From positions 47,501 through 111,500 of the forward strand of contig JAMPIV010012278.1 of the NCBI GenBank assembly GCA_024509875.1: 64,000 nucleotides of DNA, written 5' to 3'. This DNA comes from Oreohelix idahoensis. Lineage: Eukaryota; Mollusca; Gastropoda; Stylommatophora; Oreohelicidae. Both the position numbers and the translations under genes were made by a program. The notes below the pieces were generated by a model. It was given only the letters and a program-made list of their open reading frames with translations. It was not told where the DNA came from and did not search any database. Of this stretch, positions 21,531 to 33,800 are shown one piece after another (position 1 is the stretch's first letter; each line of letters begins with the position of its first letter).

Positions 21531-21745
21531 ACACACTGAGTCACTGATAGCATTACCAGGCAGTCCTTGTTCTGAAATCCCCAGGGTAAGAGAGATACAG
21601 GGAGACCAAGGAACACATGTAGAAGAGAACTGGAGACAGACATAAAGGGGATGAAGAAAACACGGAAAGACCTTGAGCTGATGGCACGAGACAAGATGGC
21701 GTAGTGTAAATTTGTTGAAGACCTATGCTCCTTGCAGAGACGAAA
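21531..21745 (+). repeat. LINE family A 3' end, right half
   Basis: This continues 2875-2979. It includes gaaatccccagggtaagag, the antisense counterpart of ctctcttaccctggggatt-type sequence in the minus-strand copies. It ends near aagacctatgctccttgcag. Its end lies about 55 bp from the MBIP stop codon. Confidence 0.85.
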
Positions 21746-21800
21746 GGTGATGATGAATATGACTATTCCTGTACACTGGGCACATACCCACTTGAGGATG

Positions 21801-21884
21801 TTAGCCTAAGCTCTGTTTCTGCTTCTCCTTCAAGACTTGTCTCAAGTGCCTGATCTTCACGCTGATGTCAGAAAGGCTCTCATC
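21801..21884 (-). CDS. MBIP: MBIP exon 6 (stop codon)
   Basis: It has 27 codons plus TAA (DESLSDISVKIRHLRQVLKE, KQKQSLG). The acceptor is ACCTTTAG. It forms the C-terminal amphipathic helix of the family. The 3' UTR must run toward the LINE A copy at 21745; no AATAAA was seen on the minus strand between 21800 and 21531. Confidence 0.8.
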   Translation of the reverse strand, partial: DESLSDISVKIRHLRQVLKEKQKQSLG

Positions 21885-24800
21885 CTAAAGGTAAAAAAGG
21901 GTGAAATTTCTCATATTTTGACAGAGACACATCTCATCATCATTTTCCTTTGTGCTTTTACACAGCATGGAGCCACCACTGCAGCTGGTTCCCTTGCATG
22001 AAGCCAGCACCAAAATATTCACCACTTGGTGGTTTCTTTTACATGACACTGTCACCAGCACCATGCACAACCTCATATTAGTCACCTTTCAGGACATCTC
22101 TGAAAGTGTAGTAGCCATATTCTTTCTTTGTCTCTTCAGGGACACCCAGGGAATGACATTGGACATGACACATCTTCTCACGGATTCCAAATAACTTCTA
22201 TATCTTTCACAAACTGCAACTGATTATTGCTCATCATGGGTAGATTTGCTGATTATTTTGGACTTCAAAGATGTGATATAATCATTACTGATCTTTAGCT
22301 ATTTTTCTTAGAGATTTCACAAACTCAATTGAAAACAAACTTAATATAAAAGTGGTTGGCCTGGTTTCAAAGCGCAATAAATAATAATGCTGTTTAACCA
22401 CAAAACATTCTCATATTAAAACAATAATCCAGTTCTTCACTTTCCTCCAGTTCTTTATCTTTTGTGCCTGCGCAAGCTTGGCCATGAGTATAATTTATGT
22501 TGTTGGCATATAAACCATTTATAAAACTCCTCTGTCCCAAAAGTAACAAATCCATATACATGGTTTGGCATAGATGTTTAATAAAAAAAAAATTACTCAT
22601 ACTAATTTTCAAAACAGTGTATATCCTTAAGTTCACTTTACAGTTTATTATTCATTACCATTCCCCATGTATTTATAGGTCTCCCTCCTTTTGGTGAGGC
22701 GCGCACCATGCGCACCATCCAACCTAGACACTGGGTCCGTCGGTTATACTAAGGTGCATGTTCAAATACTGAAGACCTCATTTCTCTTACCATGGGGATT
22801 CCAGTACAAAGACTACCTTGTAATGTTATCAACTGGTTTCCTCAATGTGTGTCCTGTCCAATGCCAGTGGCTTTTCCTCACCACTCGTAACAATGGAATT
22901 TTTTTTTATAGCTGACAGTAATAAAAAATTTACTGACCTGTTTCAAATCACTCGTTGTTCCTCCTTCATTAAAACTGTACTGAAGTTTTCTCTTCTTCTG
23001 CACAATCTGAAAAACAAAATTACATGCACTTTAAAAGCCACTGAAAAATTAGAAACTGTAGAAAGCTCAGAGACAATTTAATGAAAGCTTGGATACAGTT
23101 TAATTAGAGATATAATTTCCTAATTTGCTCCTTTAGGGGGAATGGTCTTTGTTGTTTAACTAGGGCTGCTGAGCTTCTCACTCTTTCGCAGCCAATACTA
23201 AGTTGAAGACTCCTTGGTATTAGCTACCCTGTAGATCTAGGCTTCTCCTGTGGCTTTTCTGACATTCCGAAACATGCTGAGTTGAAGTCATGAGCTCCAG
23301 TTTCTCCAGCTTGGTTTGCATTTAAAGGATCGTCACCAGCCTCACAGACAGAGGTTCACTTCCACATATGTATATTGTAACATCGTGCATAGCTGGTGGT
23401 CATATAATGATGACTCCAGATATGCATACATGCATAGGGGGAATGGTCTATAATATAAGCATACAGATAAATGCAGTTTAACACTAACACATATTTTTTG
23501 CATGTATTCCCTGCTTAGACAGTGTGGACTATGCTGGCTTGGCCATGTCCACAGCATGAAAGATGGTCGCATCCCGAAAGATATCTTCTACGGACATCTG
23601 GCAGATGGCAAAAGAACAGTTAAGCGACTGCAGCTGAGGTTCAAAGATGTGTACAAGAGAGACATGAGGGCACTGGACATAAATCCAGTAACCTGGGAGG
23701 ATGAAGCTGCCGATCGCACCGTGCAGTAAAAAAGACATGCATACCATCATTGCGGGCAGATGCTGAAACTGGGTTGACCATGTCCTCAGAAGAGACCCTG
23801 ACACCATCACCAGAACTGCTATGCTATGGACCCCAGAAGGATGGTGAAAGAGAGGCAGACCAAAGACAGCCTGGCGAAGGACAGTGGAGGCTGAGATGCA
23901 AAGCATGAACCAGAGTTGGGGCACTGCACGAAGCATGGCCACTGACCGAGCAAAGTGGGGATAGTTTGTTACTGCCCTACAGGACGTGATGTAGATGTGA
24001 TGACCACTGACTGCTTTGTCAGTCAGGGGCTAAAGATCCAAGAAGAGGTTTTCACATGCAAAAACAAAAGAACACTGCAGAAAACAAAGACCGGCAATCA
24101 TAAACATTTATACAAACAAGTTATAAACATACAGACCAGGGGTGACCAAATAGGTGACCTTGGGAGGAAATTTCAGAAAGAGTCATCCATATATTTTTGC
24201 AAAAGGATTGTATATGATTATATGTCACAATGAAAGAAAATCTTCTCTTAAAACTACTGTCACCTCACCTTCTTAGTAATTTTTTTGTAGTATCTCTATG
24301 GCAAAAAAAATAAAATCATCTTTTCTAAACATTATTCAGCAACATATTTATATAATTTTGGTTGTATATTCAGAGCGTCACAAGGCCGTGCCAGACGCGC
24401 TATGGTAACCCTGGATATAGAACATGTCTAAGAATATCTTCCAACGAGCAGGTGATCAAAAGTCCTGGAGGCCCTGATCACTTATTCCTGCCACAGACAA
24501 AATCATTCAACATCATCATCACCTTTCAGCTCCCCAAGCAGCATAACCCTACAACAAACGTCTGCCAAGTCTTCCTGTACCATGACATCAACTCAAGGTC
24601 TTTCTACGTCTTTTTCATCACTGTCATGTCTGTCTCCACTTCTGTTCTCCATGTGTTCTTTGGTCTTCCTCTACCTCTCTTGCCCTGGGGATTCCAGAAC
24701 AAGGGCTGCCTTGTAATGCTAACAGCAGGTTTCCTCAATGTGTTCCCTATCCATAGACAGTGTCTTCTTGTATCTCTTGTTCCACTAGTCCTTGCCATCA

Positions 24801-27800
24801 GTTCCACATTAATGATCTTGCCATCAGTTCCCCATTATTGATCTTGCCCTCAGTTCCACATTAATGATCTTGCCCTCAGTTCCACATTAGTGATCTTGCC
24901 ATCAGTTCCACATTAGTGATCTTGCCATCAGTTCCACATTAATGATCTTGCCATCAGTTCCACATTAGTGATCTTGCCATCAGTTCCACATTAGTGATCT
25001 TGCCATCAGTTCCACATTATTGATCTTGCCATCAGTTCCACATTAATGATCTTGCCATCAGTTCCACATTAATGATCTTGCCATCAGTTCCACATTAATG
25101 ATCTTGTCATCAGTTCCACATTAGTGATCTTGTCACACCACTCCAATTCTTCTAGTCTACATAAGCACTTGTTTCTTCTTCTTCAAGTACCCTGCCTAGT
25201 GGCGAAGGAAATCATGCCCCTCTACAACTTCCTGTCTCCAGTACAATTTATCAATTCTGTTGTTGACCTTTTTCTATGCCACGATGTGAAACTGTCCAGT
25301 ATTTGCTCTCTTTATCTTCCCCATCTCTTTTTCCTTCAATCTTACCTGTTGTTACGATACATTCCAGCTTTCCTCTTCTCATAACATGCCCAAAAAGTGA
25401 AATGCTTTTTTCTAACTTGTGAAATAAGTTTCCTTTGCACCTTGGACTCTTTCAGGACATCCTCATTAAAGCACTTGTTTATGGAAGTCTTTTTCATTAT
25501 TGTTTTAGTTGTTCTCCATATTGTTCTTCAGCTGACTCACACCACAGCTGTTTGCCACATTGTCAGTGGCAACGTCACAGTCAGTATCCACCTTTTCTTC
25601 TTCTTCGTTCATCCTGAAAAGGAAGTTGGTTGCGTTGTGTCCGTTTACAGCGAAGCTGCGATATTTGCGCCTTTCGGCCGACGAGTAAGGTCTTGGTCAG
25701 CTTTGGTTCGCTGACCCTGACGCAAGCAGTCTAGCTATGGGCAGCTAACTGCATTCCTCACTGTTGACGTGTCTTAGGTCCCGTATCCACCTTTTAAAAT
25801 GTGTCACATATTTTATGTTTAGAATCAACAAAATGAAGTGCACTTCATCAGTGTACAGATGGACAATTTACTTACACCATCTGTAAAATATTCTGGTGAC
25901 AGTCCCTCGAGGAAGCTGACCCTCTCCTCTAATGTTTTAATACGAGCAAAAATGTCTGCGGCATCTGGAAAACAATCATAGCAATTAAATAAGACTTTCA
26001 AACAACCATAAAAATTAAATAAGACTTTCAAACAACCATAAAAAGTAAATAAGACTTTCAAACAAACATAAAAGGTAAATAAGACTTTCACACAACCATA
26101 AAAAGTAAATAAGACTTTCACACAACCATAAAAAGTAAATAAGACTTTCAAACAAACATAAAAAGTATTGCCACTATCTCGGCTCTGAAAATAAAAGTAT
26201 TTTCTGTAATATTATATATATATATTTGCACATTTTTCATGTTAAAATACCTTGTATATATCCCTATTCCTAATGTTTAATCTTCTCCCATACACTGTGT
26301 AAACTGTAAAGCTTTACTTGTGTATGTTCTGGTTATGTTGTTAATGTCTATGTTACTTTTTTTTTAAATTGTAAATTATTCTGCCAGGTAAGTTATCGTC
26401 AGGATTAATGAGTACTCAAGGTGGGACATCTGGTTATGCACTTACTACTGTTATTAAATGATTTATTTCAAGCTTCCTGGTTATTAGTTTCTCCATACGT
26501 TACACCCCAATGGGTATCTACTGGTATTTGTTGAGATGTCTAGGACTGCTGGCTAATTCCTGCCAAAAGCTGGATGAGTCTTGTTTATCATCAGTCTGAT
26601 CATATAATTTAAAAACAATAATTTTCTCCATAAGTTCAAAGGCATCATTCTTAAAGCTATTTCTAGCATTCATATCGATCTTGCACTAGGTTATTCTAGC
26701 TACTGTACATAATGCTTGGTACTGTATCCTGTCTAATTTAACCTTCTACTGCGCACTGCAAAGTTATATACTATTCTCACTTAATCTATTTTTCCTCTGG
26801 AAAAAGAAAGATTTAAAGAACATAATCATTGTCTTAGTACTTGTGCCCCATCCATTCATTTCCTTTCAAATACTGCAGCATGTTATATAGTATCCTTGTA
26901 AGTCTTTGCCACTTTATCTATCCCCACTTTGCCTTCTAGTTAATATGTTTTCCTGCTGGTCACTGCAGACTCTTATATAACTGGACACAGGACAGGAAGG
27001 CTTGACCTATGCTCCATGGGGGGCTTAATGTAACAGATGGCAAAAATAAACTGAATGAAACAATGCAAAGTTCATGAGAATAAATGCTGCTGGTGATAGA
27101 TCATGGTCAGAAACACAGGAGCTGTGGGGATCTACTTAAGAACCACTGAGTTCTCTGCAGATTCCCTACACATAACTTTAATCTCTGCCAGACAATTCGC
27201 TTCTTGCAATTTCAGAGCAGCGGACAGTTGAAAGTAAATGATATTTTACCAAATGTTAACTTTACTTCAAACAAAAGATTGCTTACTATTGTGATGCCGC
27301 ACTGTAATTCTGTCTTTCAACCGGCCCGATTCTGTCGTCTATTTTGTATTTTCCGGCCCGATTCTGTGGTTCTATTTTGAATTTTCACCATTTTATTTCT
27401 TCTCATTTGAATATATATCGTGTTTGGTATTTTTGAGGAGATAAATTAAATGGGGTCGTTTTATGATGGTAGGTTTATTTTACATTCGACCAGTTTTACT
27501 TTCTTCTGATTTTCCGCGATTTTTATTGTTTACGGAAATCGCCATTTCATGCACGCAAGTCAGAACACGCGGCCATCACAGGACGTGACGCAATTTTTAG
27601 ATACGTGGTTTTCGCATTGTTTTCAAATCGATTTGCGCAGGTCGCTAGTTTATTTTTCTAGCGTTTTCATTGGCCCGAGCGGATAACCTAGCCGATGCGT
27701 AGGCGATACGCGGGAGTGGTTCCCTGGGTGTATAAATAGCCAGTTAGAACTGTGGGCAAATCTCTTGAAGAAATATTGCCTGCCGTCAGACTACGTAATT

Positions 27801-30800
27801 TATCGTCTCCACTGTGGGAAAAACAGCGATGAATTGGTATGTAGAATTTTATTAATCGTTTTACTTATTAGTGGGGTTTTGAGATTTCGCCCATAGTTAA
27901 TTCTTCGGGGGACATTAACTTTTTAGTTCTAAAGGATAGTGCCATTCATTATCATCTTTGAAGAACGACGTAAATGTAACTGTGCTTATTCTTTCTATGA
28001 TTTTGGCAGTAGATAGGAACGTGGGAAGTTATAAGCTACACGTGTGCCCATAATCGTAGTATGTTATGTATAACCACCATTTATTCCTGAGTATTTACAA
28101 ATGTAATTTTATTGGGAACTCCACTGTGTGTACGTTAATTTTATTATGCCTTAAATGTGGTAAATGCAGTCGGAGGGTACAGATTTGTTATCAGTGAATT
28201 ATACTGCTTAGGGGAAGAAACTATTCCTATAGCGAGATTTAATTTAATTTTTGGAGCAAGCCGGGAAACCTCAATGGGTAATGTTAAAAAGGGAGACCCC
28301 GGAATTTCGGACAAAAGAAGTTCCCGAGTTGAAAATGTTGACACGTGGGTAGCCACGCGTCACAAATAGATAAGAGGCAGACAGGTCGGGAGGTTCTGTT
28401 TACTTACCTGGCAGATTTTAGTTGAGAGAGAGAGAGAGGAGGAGGGAGATTTAAGTGCCACGTGGGTAGAAATATTTTATGTATTGTTATGCAGAATGAG
28501 AGAGAGAGAGAGAAGGAGGGAGATTAAGTGCCACGTGGGTAATATTATTTTTTTTGTATTGTTGTACATGACGAGTGGAGTACTGAGTAAGAGGAGTTAG
28601 GTTAGAGATGCGTTATGTTAGAGTGGTGTACATTAGACGCATTTCCTTTTAATTTCAGCGGGTGACGGCAGAATAGTGGGGGAGCGTAAATTTGCCCATG
28701 TGCAAAATTACCCACGGCAACAAGACATATCTTAAGGGGTCAGAGGACTCGAGTTATCGTCAGAAGCACAACGAAACTAACCTACGGTCTCTTGCAGTAA
28801 AGTGCCCATGCTTTAGCGGGAACGAGGTTTATTTATCGTACAGCCATAGCGTATCGCTATTATAGTCTCCATCAACGGCAAGTGGCCCGGGAGATTGGTG
28901 TAATCCTAAACAGCCAGAAATCACGGCTGTGGTTTTCCTCTAGAGCCGGAACGGGTTGAAAGGGGAACGTATAGAAGCCAGTCAGCAGCAGAGTAGTTTC
29001 TACAGTTTATCAAGCACCTCAGGCTTGATACCTGAACAGCATCGTCATCACCAAATTCAGGAACAGGTGACAGGGTTACCATACCTAGGTCCTGAAAGTA
29101 ACGAGAGAAGAGCGTAACGGAGACGCCGCAACATCAGTCGTCGAGTGTTAGAGAGACACTGAGACCAAGAGAGAGAGAGATAGAGAGAGAGAGAGAAAAG
29201 GAGGAAGAAAATAGACAGGACCAGTAGGGTCTGTTCAGTGTCCACTCGAAGGATAGACACTGAGCCTTTGGGTTGCTCCAAGTCTATTATTTTAGCATCG
29301 CCAGTGGTGTTAGTTAGCGGCGCATATCGCCTACCAAGATGGAAGCTGTGTAGATGTTTTCGTTGAGGAAGAGTCAACCGGACTGAGACAGTAGAATCAT
29401 ATTTGTATTAGAGAGTGGAGGCTAAAGTGGACAGCCCCCACAATAGTAGAGTTATTTAATCACTAATCATTTTATTGTTCCTCAGCAGGGTGACAGAAAG
29501 AGTGAATGTGATTTGGGGTTTTATTTTTTCTAGTGTCTATCTAATCTAATTGGTACGTTGTTTTCAGGCCGTGCAACAGTGCACGCTATCGACTGACTTG
29601 ATGACGTATGATGCCATTTTATGTTTTTCTTGTATGTAAATAAATATATACATATATTATTTACTGGATCAGCTTCTATTCTATACTATACCTACATGTG
29701 GTCTGTATAGCGGTGTCTGTGGTCGTTTTTATACACCTTATCTCCTTGTGTTTAAAGGTAGCTAGAGGGAGTGAGATTATAACTTTTTCTGAAGTCACGA
29801 AGCGGCAAGGGGAGAGTCAACTCCTGGTTCTATCCCTTGAGTCAATAGTCTCATCTGTCCACAGGCATGTAATTTTTCCTCTGAATTCTATCTTCTCAGA
29901 CTTTCTCATACTAGGGGTCTTGCTTTCATTCAGGCAAACTCTATAAACATAAATTCACTTCGTGACAACTGTCATAAGCAATTCATGACTAAAGTGAATT
30001 TTAGTATGCAGATTGCGGGGGTTTCATTGGGAATGTTGTAAAGTACCTTCAAACATGGGGAGACCGTACTTTTAGGTGCCAGAAGGAAAGGGCTAGTCCA
30101 CAATATATCTAGGTGAAAAATGAGTTTGTTCACCTTCACAACCTAGAGATCTACCAAATGATACCCTGGGATTTACCAGTAGATCGACAGGTTTTCCGAC
30201 ACCTGTGATAGACAGTACTTGCAAAAACAAAACCTTAGCTGAAATTGAGAACAATATTTAAAAGCTGGACACAGAAGGCGAGACATTTTGCTGCTTTCAT
30301 AAATGTATTGAACCTACATAAAAATAAGAATTTTCTATTAAAATTTCAAGCCAATCATTGCAAGGTTTTGAAACATGGACACCAACAAACAACAAAAACC
30401 AAAAAAATGTACAGACTATCATAAAAATGGCCGTCTGTGCAGAATGGAAGGATAAAATGGAATGACAGGACCATCAATACAGAATGATGAAAAGAACCAG
30501 AAAAACACCACAGGCACAAAAGGTGAGATAAAGACAAAGAAGGTGGATAGAACATACACTGAGGAAACCAGATATCAGTATCACATGGCAGTCCTTACTC
30601 TTGAATATCTAGGGTAAAGAAACAGAGATAGCCCGGAAGCCACATGGAAAAGAGAAATGAAGATAGACATGAGAAAGATAAAGAAGACATTGAAAATAAT
30701 TTGTGCAGATGGTTAATACAGGATGGTTGGGCACGAACAAACTAAAAGCCTATACTCCACTAGGAACTGAAGAGCGAACTAAATGCAGGAAGAAAAAAAA

Positions 30801-33800
30801 AACAATTAGGTTTTTGTTGTTGTCTAACCACGGCTGCTGAGGTTGTCACTCTTTCGCAACCAATGCCAAATTTAATAATTTGTATGTGTTCTGTAGCTGT
30901 TGGGTGGCGCCTTATAGAGTGATGGTGACAGCTGGAGAGACCAGCAATAACTTTCTTCTTTAGTGGACAGTCCTGCGGAAGTAAGCAGCTCACACTGAAC
31001 TGTCTTCTACTGATGAGTACAGTTGTGGTATTTAGGCTCATGTGAGGGGTTTAATTTGTTTAAGCGCTTGTCGAGTCTGGTGTGTCCTGGTCTTGGTTGG
31101 AATATTGTGCTCTGCTCCATGCGTTGGAGTTTGCTGATGTTGTCTTCATCTAGAGGGGTCATTTATTTAAACATGGCACGTCCAGAGGACCCTCTTGCTC
31201 ATCGGTTCAGCCATACCTCTCTGAAACTGTTTTGGAGAATTACTTTGGCGTCTGCATGTTTATTTCCTCAGGCATGTACAAGGAGAATATTATGAGGTTG
31301 TGCATGAGACTGACAATGTCATCATGTAAAATATGTTGCTGCAGAAACAACCACTTTGGTGCAAGGAGGGACCAGCTACAGTGGTGGCTTCATGCTGAAA
31401 TAAGGAGCTAAAAGGAAAAGTGGAGTGTTAAATTAGAATGTAACCTTCATCCTGATTCAGAAGCTGTACACTGTGGACAATAAAGCTGGTAGTATAAATA
31501 ACATATTACCATTTTTCATGTTCAAGTGAGCCTCAAGGTTGCAAAGTCTTTCCTCCACAGCTTCAGCACGCTGGATATCCACAGGAACACAGTATGCACG
31601 ATGACCTCTGCTATCAATATCATCTGCAGGAAGAAGCGTCTGAGGACCGCTGGTATTTTCAACTCTCTTCAAGGTTATATGACTCTTCTGTCCCTCTCTA
31701 TGAACGTACACGGCTTCAACTCTAGCACAGCTTGTGCCTGGCTCTATAAAGGATAACCACAATAGTTACAATGAGACAATTAATCAGCAAGGAACAAAAG
31801 TCATGAAAGTATATCACAAACTAATGCGCAATTATGGAATACAGCTTCAGCAGATAGAACATGACAATTGGGACTCATGGCTGAAGGGTGCACGCCCTTT
31901 CCCCCTGGAAGTAAAAAGGGCTAACAAATTTGTCTGACTGGGGATGGGGGCAGGGAAAGAAAGAAATTCTGTTTTATCTGTTAAAGGACATGGTGGCTTT
32001 CCCATATATGACTCAAGGAATTTTCTGTCGATTTTAGTTTTCATATAGTGTTAAAAATAGGGTTGGTTTTTTTTTGCAAGGTTTTAAAAATGTTATACAT
32101 AGTTGTAAAGGAAATTGATGAAGATTAATAAAATATAAAATTGGGGGAAAAAAAACCAAAACTTTAGTTCAAATGCACTAGCCCCAAAAACTGGCCTCCT
32201 GTCATGAGTGCCTAGGAAAATTTGGCCCTGAATACTGGCCTTTCTTCCTTTGAAGAGTTAATGCACTGTACAGACTTTCCTATCACCATTAAACATTAAA
32301 TAACACAGCTACTATAGATTTCTCTACCACAACGCGAAAAGATTTAGCCCCCAATCACTGCCAGAACTGACATTACCCAAGATATGACCGATCATTATAC
32401 TGACAAATCATACTAACCAACACATTTAATAAATGTCAGTTCATGTAATTTTTTTCTTCAAACAGCTATGATTCCTGATTCCAGACACGAGCCCAAATCG
32501 CACTAATTATGATTAATTTTGTCATGTATAATAACATATTTTAGATGTATTTGTGGCTGATGATACGTGTCTGACTCACTGCTGTTAGTGACAGCTAAAA
32601 ATCTTCATTCCTATGGAGCATGCAGCCACACTCCATCTGGCTTCTTGCAGGAAGCCTGCCTGCATCAAAGAATTCATGCAATTGTGCAGCAGTGGTTTCT
32701 GTAGCAAATTTATTTTACATGACAAGGTTGCCAGCCCCATACACATATGACAGCCAAACATACCTGAGGAAAATGGAGATGTGAATTCTCGAATGTTTCT
32801 CTCATCAACTTCATTTCTCTTGTTTCTAATGAAGGCCTGAATTCTTCTGTTTACCTTGACAACACAGAAAGTGAAGTGTAGAAAATGTTTAGTTCAAACA
32901 AGTTAATTTATGTTGGGAAACATTTATGAGAAGTACATTTCTCACGTAAATGACTTAACACTAAACTGACATACTTTACAAAATTATAAATCATCAATAT
33001 TGGCTGACATGACAAATTTGGGAAACTAAGAGCCAAGGATCCAGATCTCCAGGATGACCCAGAGTTGCTGGGAAGACAACATTAGACAATTTAGACAATC
33101 TTTGAAGGACCGAGGACTAGACTGAAAACAGGTCAGGAGGAAGATAGCCGATAGGATAGTATGGCGCTGTTATGAGTAAAATTCATAACATGTGTGTCGA
33201 TATCATTAGATGGTTCAACAAGGCTTCTCGTTTGTTTATTATATGTAGTCCTTGGTAACACAGGAAGTGGCGTCATTGCCTCGAGGTGCAGATCGGCAGA
33301 CGTCAAAGTTGCCATTGGCAGACGTGAGAGATCAGCTGTGAGAGACTTCGATGTGTGTAGTTATGGCGAGCGGACGCAGGTCTCTGAGCTCATGAAATAT
33401 ATTTATATTGTGTCAAATTCCTATGATGTTCCAGCACTAGATGATCAAAATGCTTATGTGAGATGTATCAAGTTATATTTTACAAGGGAGAATGGATTCT
33501 GTTGAAAAAGTGAGCCTGAATTAAATAAACTTTGAAGTCGATCTAACGACAGTGTTTTGAGCTACGACAGTACAGAGACCCTTTTTATGACTGCATAAAG
33601 AATGCCATAATATAATGGCTGGATGTGTATATGAAAAATGGAGCAGCGTCTCAACTGATATTAAACATTTGTAATCTTGCCACTTCGCCTTTCAACGACT
33701 TTACTATGCCAGTTTGATGTGGATTGTGTGTGGTGGTCTTGTTGTAAAACCCCAGAAGTGTCTTGGCCAGAGTAACCAGACGGTTAACACCGATGAACAT

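Noticed and set aside
24794..25131. A CRISPR-like array
   Set aside because: The units are contiguous without spacers and derive from LINE sequence in a eukaryotic genome.
29057..29377. A 106-codon minus-strand frame
   Set aside because: It crosses a GA microsatellite that yields a Leu/Ser/Phe-rich low-complexity translation; no domain seen.
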